Below are positions 1-11,204 of a stretch of 64,000 nucleotides of DNA, piece after piece. Both the position numbers and the translations under genes were made by a program. The notes below the pieces were generated by a model, which was given only the letters and a program-made list of their open reading frames with translations, did not search any database and was not told the origin of the DNA. Origin of the DNA: Tritrichomonas musculus (Eukaryota > Parabasalia > Tritrichomonadida > Tritrichomonadidae); NCBI GenBank assembly GCA_039105265.1, contig JAPFFF010000015.1, positions 2,976,001-3,040,000 on the forward strand, read 5' to 3'. Numbering within the stretch: position 1 is the first letter of the stretch; each line of letters starts with the position of its first letter.

Positions 1-1147
1 CTCCACAAAAAGTTCCTGCAAGGGTACCAATTGAGTCGCATAATAAGGCTTGTCCCATATTTGGAAGTTTTCCTTCACTGTTCAAAAGTTTGGCTTTCTT
101 TGCTGTTCCGAGAAGTGTTCCAATTGTGTCAAACATATCGACCATTGCGAAAGCTAAAATTGTAGCAATAATGTTGAGTAAATCTTTGAACCATCTTTCC
201 TTTTGAATGAGATGACTGAATCCTTTTCTGAAAAGAATGAAGGCTGATTGTTTTCCCCAATGTTTGAATGCTGTGATTGGATCTTTGATATCGACAGTTA
301 ATTTGGGATCAACAGCATATGCAGAAAAACTTAAATAATGACCAATAACTCCGTCTGTTGCACATCCTACATGTTTAATAACTCCGTTTGCTTCACATCC
401 TATATGATTAGCGAGTTTTTGAAGCTGTTTTTCATCATCTGGATCAATATAACCGCCGCAATAACCAACAATGTAATGAAGAATTGTACCAACAAGAATT
501 CCCCAAAGCATTCCGCCTCTAACGTTACGGTAACAGAGGATGCAAATGATGAGGAAGTTTAATAAAACAAGCAAAGTTGGCCAAATTTCTTCAAATGGAA
601 ATTCAATTGCATTCAATGGTGCGAAACCAACAAGAGTTGCGAAATCATCGCGTATAATTTTGGAATTTTGAAGACCAACAAACGCAATGAAAAGTCCAAT
701 TCCTGCTGTGATGGCACTTTTAATGCAAGGTGGAACTGAATCAACAATTTTCTCTCTGACTCCGAAAATTGTTAATAATAAAAATATAATACCTGAGATA
801 AAAACAATGACTAAAGAATTTGCATATGTGAGATTTCTGCTTCCCATTTGCATGTTAACAACTGTAAATGCGAAATATGCATTGAGACCCATTCCTGGTG
901 CTTGAGCAAATGGTAAATTTGCATATAACGCCATCATTAATGTACCAACAAGAGCACCTATGCATGTACCAATGTAAAGGGATTCTACATCTGCTGTGCT
1001 GGGGTTTGATGTAATGCTTGGATTAACAACTAAGATGTAAGCCATTGCCATGAAGGTTGTCAGGCCACCTATGATTTCATTTTTGAAATTTGAGCCTTTT
1101 TCGGTAATCTTCCAAAAATTGTCAAAGGCTTCTAGTACTTTAGCCAT
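1..1147 (-). CDS. AzgA-type purine (adenine/hypoxanthine/guanine) permease, C-terminus beyond window edge
   Basis: The minus strand is open from the ATG at 1147 to the window edge, giving 382 codons with no stop. It reads as an NCS2/AzgA-subfamily transporter, a polytopic plasma-membrane permease that imports purine bases by cation symport. Trichomonads lack de novo purine synthesis, so such carriers feed salvage. Visible family blocks, N to C: GGLTTFMAMAYILVVNPSI near residue 29, APGMGLNAYFAF near residue 87, FAMVDMFDTIGTLLGTA and CDSIGTLAGTF close to the edge; the last two are the signature helices of the AzgA group. Many hydrophobic segments alternate with short loops. Around residues 246-268, in a loop before the motif-bearing helices, sits an 11-residue tandem duplication with two GC..(N/D)GVI units, which I do not know from other family members. 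The start is supported by a TCATTA initiator 9 nt upstream. The missing part is the C-terminal helices. Confidence 0.9.
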   Translation of the reverse strand, partial: MAKVLEAFDNFWKITEKGSNFKNEIIGGLTTFMAMAYILVVNPSITSNPSTADVESLYIGTCIGALVGTLMMALYANLPFAQAPGMGLNAYFAFTVVNMQMGSRNLTYANSLVIVFISGIIFLLLTIFGVREKIVDSVPPCIKSAITAGIGLFIAFVGLQNSKIIRDDFATLVGFAPLNAIEFPFEEIWPTLLVLLNFLIICILCYRNVRGGMLWGILVGTILHYIVGYCGGYIDPDDEKQLQKLANHIGCEANGVIKHVGCATDGVIGHYLSFSAYAVDPKLTVDIKDPITAFKHWGKQSAFILFRKGFSHLIQKERWFKDLLNIIATILAFAMVDMFDTIGTLLGTAKKAKLLNSEGKLPNMGQALLCDSIGTLAGTFCG

Positions 1148-2585
1148 TGATTTAATGAAAAATGAACAAAAAAATGAAGTAATCAAGTTTTTTTCAATTG
1201 AACTCAAATTTTTCTAAGAATTTAATAAAATGAGAATTATTGACCAAAATTTCGATAATATGTGTTTTTATTAATAATAAATAAGAATAATGGACATAAA
1301 TTTGATTCCCATAAATACTTCATTTATTATCTTTTCTTTTCAAAGTTATGAACGGAGATAAGAAATATTGTGATATCTCTCAAATTATTTAACATTCTTT
1401 GAATGGATTAAAAAAATTGAATACAAAATTTTAGATTTTTCACAAATTTTTATTGGATTCTTTTAAAGTTTTTTATGTAGCATGTAAATATGGAATAATA
1501 ACATAAAATTAAAGTCAAAATCAATTATTTTCAAAAACAAAAAAAAAAACGTTAAATTAAGTATATTGTTTTGAAAAAATAAAAATAACGTATCCATTTT
1601 TTTACAAAACCGATTTTTTTGAAAAAAGAAAACATATAATTTTATAATTGATTGTTGACTTTATAGATTTATAGTTGTGAAACTTTTTCAAATGAGGAGT
1701 TGCTAACAAAACTTTTTCTGAACCAGTGGTTGCTTCAAATTTACAGACCATCAATAACATAATTTCATTATTCTCTGCTTTATATCGTTTATTATCTTTC
1801 TTTGCATGCTATATTTATCGCAGATTAAATAAAATGGTGGATTTCTTTTTTCGCCCATATTTGAATAAGCAAAAGCAACGGAATTTGTATACCATTCAAA
1901 TTTAAAATGAATGAATTTGGAAAAAAATAACAGTTACTAATAGTTTTTTTAATAAGTTATATAGTATGATCTTAAAACAAGCATAATTCCTGATTTTTAT
2001 TAGCATTTAAGACTAACTGGTATTAATTATCATTATTAAATTCTGAAATATTGAATAATATGACATTGGTTAAAATTTTTTGAAATATATTACATTTATA
2101 TCTTTTGTTTTTGAATATCAGCTTAAGATGCAAAGGCTATTTAATTAGGTTATGTAATGAAAACTAAAAGTTATAAAAAAAAAAAGAATAATTTCAAAAA
2201 GTCATCCCAATTTTCTGATTATATAATGTTAGTAATAATTTTTTATGAAAATGTTGGTGTATATTTAAAAAAAAAATATTTGTAATTTAAAAATTTGACT
2301 GCAATTAGCGAACAGCTCATTTTAACAACTTTTAATGTCATCCAAAACAATTTATTTGCGTTATCCAGCTTATCATTAACAAAACTGAAATTATATTTTA
2401 TTTAATGTAAAAAGAGTTTTGAATCGTCAAAATATTAACTTCTAAACATCGCATGCAAATTTTGTATTTTTAGAATTCAAAATATTTGAGAAATCTCATT
2501 GAATTTTGAGCATTGAAACGGACGTAGGCCCATAAATACTATATTTTGCATAAATTATCGTACATAAATATCTATTATATGGTTT
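1148..2585. other. Intergenic, AT-rich, no gene seen
   Basis: About 1.4 kb of strongly AT-rich sequence with many homopolymer runs. I find no open frame, no repeat array and no RNA-gene signature in it. The promoter of the minus-strand permease is at its left end. Confidence 0.6.
1153..1158 (-). promoter_or_regulatory. Inr-type initiator of the purine permease gene
   Basis: Read on the minus strand this is TCATTA, matching the trichomonad initiator TCA(+1)Y(T/A). The predicted +1 A is 9 nt before the ATG, a typical spacing. A second TCATTT lies about 8 nt further upstream. Confidence 0.6.
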
Positions 2586-2888
2586 TGGATTAATTTTAAA
2601 ATACTAGTACTTTTGTGAGGAGACTTCAAAAAGTGGAAAATCCTCAGAAATCTTTTTAGGTTACAAAATTTTTACCGATTCTTACCGCTAGCCGCGGGGT
2701 CTCGACTCCGCTTCGCTTTGCTCAGCCTCGCTCGACGCCCGCTAGGCGGTATGTAGCATCGGTAAAAATTATGTAAAAATATAAAAAGATTTTATTTTAT
2801 CCAGCATTTATTTAAGATTATTTTTTCTGAGGATTTTCCACTTTTTGAAGTCTCTTCACAAAAGGACAACTATTTTAAAATTAATCCA
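2586..2888. mobile_element. 303-bp palindromic MITE-like element with GC-rich central hairpin
   Basis: The first 65 bases or so (from TGGATTAATTTTAAAATA) are repeated inverted at the right end, and the match continues inward with small gaps (for example TTTTTACCGAT against ATCGGTAAAAA), so nearly the whole element can fold into one long hairpin. At the tip (about 2686-2750) lies a GC-rich segment with its own stem, CCGCTAGC against GCTAGGCGG, in sharp contrast to the AT-rich surroundings. It encodes nothing. I could not find a convincing target-site duplication, so the superfamily is open. Confidence 0.6.
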
Positions 2889-3839
2889 TATTCAGTATGT
2901 AGTTAAACATACTAGCCTTGATTTGATAAATCTATATTTCAAGAAAGAATTTGATTTTGAAAATTTGAACTGATCAATTTAAAAAATCGTTGACATGGTT
3001 GGCCAACGTTGAAGTTAAAATCGTTGAACAAAATGTTATATCGTTGAATTGAATGTCAACGTCAACGACATTAAGGCCATTGATTATAACCGTTTCAATT
3101 TGGTCATAACAACATGTTAACATTGAAATAATGTTGAATCAATGAATTAAGTTAACGTTAGGCTTATTGAAAAGTTGATTTTTTTTGAGAGACAACTTTT
3201 TCTGAAAAAAAACTTTATCGATTCAATTTATATTTGGTATGATTTAATGAAGCATTATTATTTTGAAAAAATTAGTAAATAACAGAGGACTGTAAGCCAA
3301 AATATAAACCATTCAAAATTGTGAGAAGCGAGAAAAATACTTTATCATATTTTATTAATAATAAAAATAATTTTTAAATTGAAGCATAAATCTACAGTTT
3401 TAATATCTGTTTGATCTTTCTGTTTAATATCGAGATATATATATTTTAAAATTTATGCAATTTTTTTCTGAAAAAGTTGATATTTTTATTCAAAAAATAT
3501 CAGTTTTATTAAAATGATTTATAATTCGCTAATTATGAATACGATTATTATGAAATTATAATAAAGTAATTATATCATGTTGATGAATAAGTATACAAAA
3601 TATTATAAGAAAATAGGCGCGACGTTTTTAGTAAAAGACATCTTAATTTAAAATGATTTTATAATATTCGTTCAAACCAATAAAAATGATTATTTTAATT
3701 AGCCACAAAATGATGGCACTTGAATGTATATATATGCATGAGATTTGAAACAATTAAGAAAAAATTATTTTATATATTCATATCAATAATGACAATTTTT
3801 TTAGATGCATTTTAATTGCATTGAAATATAATATATATA
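2889..3839. other. Intergenic, AT-rich, no gene seen
   Basis: No open frame or RNA gene is recognisable. Between about 2985 and 3170 the words CGTTGAA and AACGTTG recur many times in both orientations, a weak local repeat without a clear unit length. Confidence 0.5.
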
Positions 3840-3942
3840 TGAGGAATTTGAAGAATAGCCAAGAAAGCCATTAAGTTCGAAAGCTGCACGAAAACCTCCA
3901 AAACCTTGAAAAACTCAACAAAGCCAAGTTTATGACCCTACT

Positions 3943-4179
3943 GTGAATGAGGAAATACTAAAACAGCTAAAATCACTAGGTAAAGAAATGAAGATAAGTC
4001 GAGAGAAGAAAAAACAAAGGCGTATGATAAAGGAGGTTGTTGATAAAAGGATGAGTAAACCAAGAAAACAATATATTCCTGAAGAACCGCCACAACAATA
4101 TGAAGAAGAACAACAACCTCAATATATACCTATGAGACCTATTGGTAGGAGAAATCGCATATTTGAAGATATGATGTAA
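3943..4179 (+). CDS. Small charged protein of the Maverick fossil
   Basis: A 78-aa frame, rich in Lys and Arg in its first half (KISREKKKQRR near residue 18) and in Gln, Glu and Pro in the second half. The first half could form a short amphipathic or coiled helix. It directly precedes the capsid region with 17 nt between them and is probably a virion-associated or assembly protein of the element. Function is not recognised. Confidence 0.45.
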   Translation: MNEEILKQLKSLGKEMKISREKKKQRRMIKEVVDKRMSKPRKQYIPEEPPQQYEEEQQPQYIPMRPIGRRNRIFEDMM

Positions 4180-4196
4180 ATTTTTTTCCATCTAAA

Positions 4197-5879
4197 ATGC
4201 TCAACAAGGAATCCTATATGAAAACCTCAGCAGAGGTTTGTACCCAGATTGCATCTTATTTTGATGTTGTCGATAATTGCATAGCACTTAGTGATTCTAA
4301 TAAGGCATGCACATTAAATCCACAAACTTCGTATTCACCATCACCACCAATTAAGAGTGGTTCATATACAACATGTATTATCTCTCCTAATACTCATAAT
4401 ACTGCTGATATATATAATGGTTTTATTCGAGCAGATATGAAAGTGATGATAAAAATAGACAAGCCAATTCTAAGTGATTTAGAAAATGTCAGTGGTTATA
4501 ATTTTGGTAAGGTATGGTTTGATTTTGAGGATGCTCGAGATGCTGTTGAGAAGTATGAAATTGTAGCTAATGGTATGACACTTTATACCCAGAACTTTGG
4601 ATGTGAAGAATCCTTTTTTACTGCATGTTGTTCAAATGAAGTTACTAAAAGAGCTGATATATATAGTAAAGCAAGACATAAGGATATTTGGAATGATACT
4701 CATGGAAGGAGATGTGGTTTTGTTGCAAATCTTAACAAAGATGTGACTTCTGTCACTGAAACAATTAGATTAAAGATTGATTTGCGACGATTCCTACCTT
4801 TATCTAATATCAAGTACTTGCCAGCATTTGCAGGGAAAATCGAATTACTTCTTTACTTTTCAACAGCTGGTATGGTATATTGTCCAGTTGGTTTAGAAAA
4901 GAGCTTGGTTGCTAATCCGCATATAATGAAAGACTTCAATGTTGATGAAATAACAAATGAATTTCGACCTATTGGAGAACCAATATGGATGTGGACAAGT
5001 ACAACTAAAATAGCAATGGATGAGATTAATCACCCCGACAATCTTCCACCTGTTGGTGAAAATCATGGAGGAGCATATGAAATTGATGGAGCTAACAAGA
5101 CTAAGGAAAGAGTTGACCGAACTATTTACAGTGATTGGAGAACTTGGAGTGTTGTTGATTATTCCATTGAAGAATGTGCGAGTATTATACCTTGTTTTGG
5201 TATTCATGAATCTGTATATACAGCACTTGTTCAAAGATATGCTAACCCACAACATCCACTTACATTCCCAACACAGATTATGCCATTTTTCACTTGCACA
5301 AGACCTCTTAATAATGAACAAGATAAAGCAACTATTACTATTACACCTAATTTTGTAGATAGTATGTTTTGCTTATTCCCACTCAAGCATACGCATTAGA
5401 CATACTTCAAGAATCCGATGTTTGAAGCATTTCATATGAATTATGGTAATTACAATAATATTCCTGCTAAAGCATTTGGTACTAATGGTAAGTATCCAGA
5501 GTTCCTCGAATATTGCCAGAATGCAATGAACATGAATGGAGAGCAAAATGGATTTAATAAAGGGGTTATTGCAAGTTTAGCGAATGAGTATCAATATAAT
5601 GAAAATACAACAGGTTATTATCCAAATGATAGGTCCTCATTCTTCATAGGTCTTCCTAATGAAACAGATGGAACATATCAACAAGGTCTTTCAAGTCTTG
5701 CACCTATTAACTTCGAATTGATATGTAGTCAAAAGGCAGATAATCCATTTAGACAGGAAGTAGATACACCTCCATTATTATGCTTATTAACAGATATATC
5801 AATTAGTATTTTGATTAGACCAAATGGTATGCCACCATCAGTACGTATTGGTCCTTATGATTTAACAACCCCTGAGTAA
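4197..5879 (+). pseudogene. Double-jelly-roll major-capsid-like region of the Maverick fossil
   Basis: The encoded sequence has the composition of a beta-sandwich protein. It includes the stretch IDLRRFLPLSNIKYLPAFAG followed by a strand such as KIELLLYFSTAGMV, which resembles the linker and second jelly roll of Polinton-type and nucleocytoplasmic-virus major capsid proteins. Aromatic- and Asn-rich loop segments follow in the distal part. Total span matches the usual 500-600-aa capsid protein. The region is broken. Assignment rests on motif resemblance and on the neighbouring small structural frames; a profile search with Polinton capsid models would settle it. Confidence 0.6.
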
Positions 5880-6369
5880 AAAGAAGTATGTTTTTTATGT
5901 TTTGGAAAATGTCGAATGATTATAGAAGCCCACAAGCTGAGATTGTTGGAAGAGAAGGTATGATGTATAATGAAGCTACCATGAAAAATAAGGACTTAGA
6001 GTTTCAACATTTTGGTGTGTTTTTGTTAATACTAATACTTATTCTGTAACCTTCAACCCATATATTAATCGACCACCTACCCAGATTATTGAACATGAGG
6101 ACCCTGTTAGATTTCCAGATACTCGAGAACATATAACAAAACCTGTTCGTGAACCTCCTGTTAGTATTACAGATGGTGGTTTTTATAGACATATAGGTGA
6201 AAAAGATAAACCAGTACCTCCCTTACCAAAATATCTTAAGAAGCCTGAGAAACCACCAATGCAAGGAAGAGCAAGAGAATATAATAAACAAGATATTCGA
6301 TATGGACCTACACAACATATCTTTACCCAAAATAACATATATTAATTTTTTATTGAATTTTTTATCCAG

Positions 6370-6816
6370 ATGAAAATGACTACAAGAAACGTCTATGATT
6401 ATGTCAATGAACTTCGTGCAAAATGTACTCCAAATACTAAACAATGTAATTTCTCGATACTTTGTGACAAGTACCCAATGAAAGCAGGAGAATGGAGTTA
6501 TTTAGGCAAAGTACTCTATGTCTCAATCAAGGTAAAAGACAAGTGCCACAGATTTTATCCAGATAAGCTCAAAGAACTTGATCTTGACTCAATATTTATT
6601 AAGCCTAACTCAAGGAGAAAAATAACTGAAGATTTCGAAGAGTTCTACATAAATGGAAACACTACCACTCAAGAGTATCAAGGAATCAAATACTACAACT
6701 ACTCCATTGCAGCTATTCCTACAAGTCATAAACCAAGAATCGATGCTCTCAAGCAGAAATACAATATTGAGTCATTTGACATGTTTATTGGAGAACAGCT
6801 AGACTTAGTACTTTAA
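6370..6816 (+). CDS. Unrecognised 148-aa protein of the Maverick fossil
   Basis: A complete frame of 148 residues in the structural block, 21 nt before the next frame. No signal peptide or membrane segment. It has several Cys, many Lys and Tyr, and a pattern of short strands (WSYLGKVLYVSIKVKDK near residue 41), so a small globular beta-rich protein is likely. A minor capsid or penton role is conceivable from its position only. Confidence 0.45.
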   Translation: MKMTTRNVYDYVNELRAKCTPNTKQCNFSILCDKYPMKAGEWSYLGKVLYVSIKVKDKCHRFYPDKLKELDLDSIFIKPNSRRKITEDFEEFYINGNTTTQEYQGIKYYNYSIAAIPTSHKPRIDALKQKYNIESFDMFIGEQLDLVL

Positions 6817-6837
6817 GCCTATTTTTTCCCAACCTAA

Positions 6838-7179
6838 ATGATTAAGAAGAGGGGTACAACCAATGGAGTTCAAGCAAATGTATCTTTAGAACCATCAGCA
6901 GTTGCATCATCTACATCGAACATCATCAACAACATTATTATTAATAAGAGAGATGATGGCAAGGAAGACATTGTTATTACAAGAGACATTGGAGTACAAA
7001 CTGAACCTGTTGAAGTTGAACCAGATGTACGTAATGTTATACTTGAAGCATATGCACAAATACTACTTAATCAAGACAAAGCACTACTAGCTAATATTAT
7101 ATCAAAGAAATGCATCATAGTACCTATTGAATCTCTTAGCAACATCATCAAAGCAATACTACATGTTAATGAGGTTTAA
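6838..7179 (+). CDS. Unrecognised 113-aa protein of the Maverick fossil
   Basis: A 113-aa frame with an Asn/Ile/Ser-rich first half and a predicted helical C-terminal half. It contains the short motif DIGVQTEPVE near residue 59. A related motif, DVGVQT, occurs in the partial minus-strand frame beside the Maverick-like terminus at the right end of this window, which hints that both come from the same class of element. Function unknown. Confidence 0.4.
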   Translation: MIKKRGTTNGVQANVSLEPSAVASSTSNIINNIIINKRDDGKEDIVITRDIGVQTEPVEVEPDVRNVILEAYAQILLNQDKALLANIISKKCIIVPIESLSNIIKAILHVNEV

Positions 7180-7591
7180 GTACAACTTAATGAAGATGTT
7201 GGATGTTTTGCAGCTAAGAGCAACCCAATAAGAAAGATAGATGCTCTTAAGATTATTAAAGATAATTGAGAGGTAGTCATTGACTTGAAACAAGTATATA
7301 ATAAAGAATATAATGAGCTTGTTAATAATTATCATGTATGCTTAAAATATTGTATAGTAAGAGCTGCTTGAAATTGTGCTTTTAAGCACAAATCGAACAT
7401 TGAGTATTCCAAATAAAAATATAGTAGGTAATTATGAAAAAAATTAAAACATTGATGTAAAGACTCTATCGTATTTTGAAAAAATGCGGTGACTAATTGA
7501 GAAAATAAAATTCAATTTCTCATTATACAAATGATAAAATAAATCAATGATTAATTAAAAGTTATCAATAATATATGAACTAATAATTAAT

Positions 7592-8580
7592 ATAAAGTCA
7601 ATTAAAAAACCTGTCTACCTTTAAAAAAACAGTCTACAAATAAATATAAACTCTTTCAAAAACCGAGTTTTATTCTTCATTTTCATACATTATTTGCATA
7701 TCTTAATGAGCATTCCAATGAATATTTTTAATGAGATATTTGATCATTTCTGAGCTTTAAATTTTCATTTTTTCATTTTCGTAGACACATTAAAATGCAT
7801 AAAAAAAAATAAAGTAAAGAAAATAAAAAAATAAATACAGGTTTTTTGAATTATTTTAAGTTTTTTAAATATAAATAAATGTTTTAATCATATTTATCCA
7901 TTTAAAATAATGAGTTTTAAATTTCAAAGTCAATAGTTCTATTGTTTATATTGGAGAACGTTTATCTATTTTCTTATTTTCACCAAGAAGATAGACAATA
8001 ATATGAAGAAATGCTTTTATAAACATCGCTAAATCAAATAATAATGCAACGACGCTAAATATCTATCGAATTTATCGCAAATAATCAATTTAACATTTGC
8101 TTATCGTTGATAATACGACCTATTCCTAAAAGAAACCAAATACTTGTATAATACAAGAAGTTATATTGATTATTTAATATCAAAACTTTATGATTCATGC
8201 TTTGTTCATTTTTTTATCTGGATGATATCAATTTCAAAAAAATCTTAAAACAAGTTCTTTTAACATCTTTTATTTGTTTTAATAAACTTTGATGTGATAT
8301 TTTTTTAATTATTTTTTATTTAACTTTGTTATTGTCTTTAGATTTTCATGAAAAAAATTATTATAAAATAAACTATTCAAAAAATTGAATAAATATTGCA
8401 AGATCTTTTAAGGAAATTGCTTTTGTGCTATTTATTTTACTTTGCAATTCATACATCTAATGTAACATCATGTAAAAATTTTATAAAAAAAAGGAGACCT
8501 TATGATTTCCATTAGATAGCTCAAAAAAGATTTTGTTGACAGGTTTTTTAAATGTATACCACTTTTTTAATTGACTTTAT
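7592..8580. repeat. Weak inverted-repeat element, about 990 bp
   Basis: The left end ATAAAGTCAATTAAAAAA is repeated inverted at 8563-8580. A second block, CCTGTC with flanking A-runs, recurs inward on both sides (near 7610 and 8538). Nothing is encoded between. No target-site duplication is apparent and the sequence is low in complexity, so this could be a decayed non-autonomous DNA transposon or chance similarity. Confidence 0.35.
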
Positions 8581-8961
8581 TTGAAAATAATATATAAATT
8601 TTTTTTTTATATAGAAAAATGAAAATGTGTGTTTATTTCACTTCACTTTTACAAATAACTCAGATCAGGAATTGACTCTTTGGCTGTAACTTTTATAAAT
8701 AAAAAACAGAGAGTTCTTTTATTTATTAGTTATTTATTTTTTGAATGTTCTTGTGTATACTCATCACAAAAGTTGATGATCCCTATGTTAATTCATAATT
8801 GTTTAATGCCAAAGTATGAATATATTCATCAATAAATTCCATTCATTCTATTCAAACATGTAAACTGCAACCTTGAACATTTGATCAATTTTTTCTCCTC
8901 ATCAAATAAGTATGGAAATTTTTTTTTATATCTTGGTTAAAAAATATATTCTATGAAATAT
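8581..8961. other. Intergenic, AT-rich, no gene seen
   Basis: Short AT-rich spacer between the weak inverted-repeat element and the hAT-type element. Its last 8 bases just before the element are part of the target duplication. Nothing else is recognisable. Confidence 0.5.
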
Positions 8962-8969
8962 GTTTTAAT

Positions 8970-9938
8970 TAGGGATGGGAAACGGGCGCCCGAAACGTGC
9001 ACGGGCAATGTCAGATTGGTCATATCACCGGGCAAGAATGGGCACAAACGTCTTTTTTACATTGCCCGTTTTTGCTCGTTCTTGCCCATTTGATTGTTAA
9101 ATTGATTGCCCGTTCATCATTTTCTTTCCTTCCCGTAAATTTTATGAAATGGTAAAAGCTGCTTGTTCGATTTTCGTCGAATCTTTTTTTTTTTTTTTTT
9201 TTTCAATTTCTCCACCTATATTCCATGTTGAAAATATTTATTCATATCATTATGATTGCAATTTATTTTTCATTTTTTATAAACAATAAGAAAATGATTT
9301 TTTTTATAAACTTGTTTAAATGAAAATATTATCACTTTTTTTTACTCTTTTTTTGGATTATATAAAAAATTTTGAAATTTTGTTATTCTTAAAGTGAACA
9401 CTTTTTTATTCCCACAACTATTTCATCAACTGTGTAGTTTTTTTTCAATATCTCAAAATTTATTTTCTTCCAAAAAGTTTTATTTATGAACCTATAGTTA
9501 GAATGATATATATATTATTATGCTGTCGTGTTAAAATTACTTTTTTGTGTATGTTAATGACGAAATATCTAATGACTTTTTTGTGATTAGATAAGCTAAA
9601 TATGATTTTTTTAATTTAATTATATTTAAAATATAAAATATAATATATTCATGTATTTTTTTAAACAAAATCATTCATAAACTTTATTTTGTCAATGCTG
9701 TTTTCGAAAAAAAAAAAAAAAAAGTTCGGAAAATTATCGAACCAAATTCTTTATTATGAAAATGGGGAGCTCCGGGCAATTGCCCAAAAAAGTGGAAACG
9801 GGCACTGCTTCGCCCGAAAAAACGTAAATAACCGTTTTGCCCGGGCAGCCCATTTTGCCCGTAAATTTGCCCGGGCATGCCCGGGCAGTACGTTTATTTC
9901 GGGCTCATTGCCCGCCCGGTGCCCGTTTCCCATCCCTA
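8970..9938. mobile_element. hAT-type non-autonomous element, 969 bp
   Basis: Terminal inverted repeats TAGGGATGGGAAACGGGC at the left and their complement at the right are flanked by a perfect 8-bp duplication, GTTTTAAT, at 8962-8969 and 9939-9946. An 8-bp duplication with a TAGGG-type terminus is diagnostic of the hAT superfamily. The outer 150 bases on each side are GC-rich and contain many short GCCCG/CGGGC words in both orientations, as expected for subterminal transposase-binding sites, while the 600-bp centre is AT-rich. No transposase is encoded; an 89-codon frame across the right end arises only from the repeats. The intact duplication and clean ends suggest a fairly recent insertion mobilised in trans. 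Confidence 0.88.
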
Positions 9939-9946
9939 GTTTTAAT

Positions 9947-10973
9947 AAAATAAAGTAATATATACAATAACAAAGTATTTATTATTAAATTATTTGCAAC
10001 TATTATCTTTTTTTAGATATTAGTATTTTTTTTTTTTCTCCATTCAAAAATTTTGGCGCCAAAGCTCAAATTTATATAAAATTAGTATTTTCTCAAAAAA
10101 AATCTGATTTTTATACTTTACTACGCAGATATTATTTTTAATATTTATTGTTTATAAATAAAAAATTGTTTTAAAAAGATTTTATCTTGACAATTTCGAG
10201 AAATATCTATTTGATTAAAAATTTATCTCAAAAAATTGGCGGCGATATATTTAAAAAATATTAATTATTTCAATTTCTCCATTGAGTACTATTAGGTAAT
10301 ATAGTTAAAACCATTACTATGGACATAACAAACATTTTTATTAACAAAATATTGAATTAAGAAACAATTAAAAAATTATGATATTTTTTCAATATAATTG
10401 CAAAAAAAAAAAAAAAAAAAATTGGAATAATACATTTCAATTAGTATAAAATCCACAATATATGATAAATTTAGGAGATTTTTTAATTCATATTAAGAAT
10501 AGTGATGAATGCATTAGATTATTATAATATAATGGAGTATATTAAAAAATGGGTTTTATCATTTAATTTATATATTCTATATTTTTTTAAGGATTTTAAA
10601 ATGATATGCATTAAATGGGAATACAAATTTGCATAAAGAAGTAATTTTTTTTAATTATTTGCATTAAAAATTTGTTTAAATTGTTTATAACAGAGGTGCG
10701 GACAAGGTGAAGTGATTTAGATTCGCACCAAAATTTGTATATATTAATTATTTTTTATGAGCATTATAATGATATAATTTTTTTTATTTTCGTCCACGGG
10801 GCCGACTTGTGGTGATATATGATTTTTTTTCTGAGGTAGAAAAATATAAACCACTGAAAAAAATATAAAAATATGTAAACTATAGAAATTATGTAATTGA
10901 TAGAAAAACCTATTATTTAGAAGAAAAAAAGTAATAAAAACATGATAAAAATCATTTTTATACTATTTAAAAA
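9947..10973. other. Intergenic, AT-rich, no gene seen
   Basis: No coding frame. Two GC-richer islands (about 10691-10727 and 10795-10820) stand out, but neither folds into a tRNA or matches a known RNA that I can recognise. Confidence 0.45.
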
Positions 10974-11204
10974 AGTAGTATATACTAGTCGGTTTCCGCT
11001 GGGGCTGGCTCCCCACGCGTCAACACGAACTAGTTAAAAAAAAAAAAAAAAAAATTAAAAAAAAATTTCTTCTTCTTTTCATGTTATCCCACCCACCCAC
11101 CTCAAAGCTCACCATTTATGAAACGGCACAGGTACCCCACCCTACAACCGCCCATCTATGAAACGGCACAGCTACCTTCCCCGAGAATCTCGTACCTACT
11201 TTAT
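10974..11204 (+). repeat. Maverick-like element terminus, copy 1, with short tandem units
   Basis: Begins AGTAGTATATAC, then GTCGGTTTCCGCTGGGG, a poly-A-rich tract, TTCTTCTTTTCATGTTATCC, CCCACCCACC and two units containing CATCTATGAAACGGCACA (the first with one change), ending near GAGAATCTCGTACCTAC. The same order recurs at 63571-63909. Maverick/Polinton termini typically begin with AG, and a minus-strand gene remnant starts right after it, so I read it as a left terminus. The opposite end and a target duplication are not visible. Confidence 0.5.

Larger units (their letters stand above)
3840..7400 (+). mobile_element. Maverick/Polinton fossil, internal capsid-gene section
   Basis: A run of closely packed plus-strand reading frames forms the structural-gene section of a Maverick (Polinton): a small charged protein (3943-4179), a double-jelly-roll major-capsid-like region (4197-5879), a proline-rich region (about 5890-6345), a 148-aa frame (6370-6816), a 113-aa frame (6838-7179) and a decayed tail to about 7400. 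Short gaps and one shared strand fit a virus-like gene block. The polymerase B, integrase, protease and packaging ATPase are not in the window and no terminal repeats bound this copy, so it is a fragment. It is broken, with several interruptions, but long frames persist, which suggests moderate rather than great age. Confidence 0.75.

Noticed and set aside
2686-2750. tRNA gene suggested by GGTCTCGACTCC
   Set aside because: It resembles a B box but has an extra base; no acceptor stem or A box at the right distance. It is the GC-rich tip of a palindromic element.
9689-9958. 89-aa gene
   Set aside because: It lies across the GC-rich right end of the hAT-type element and translates its terminal repeat.
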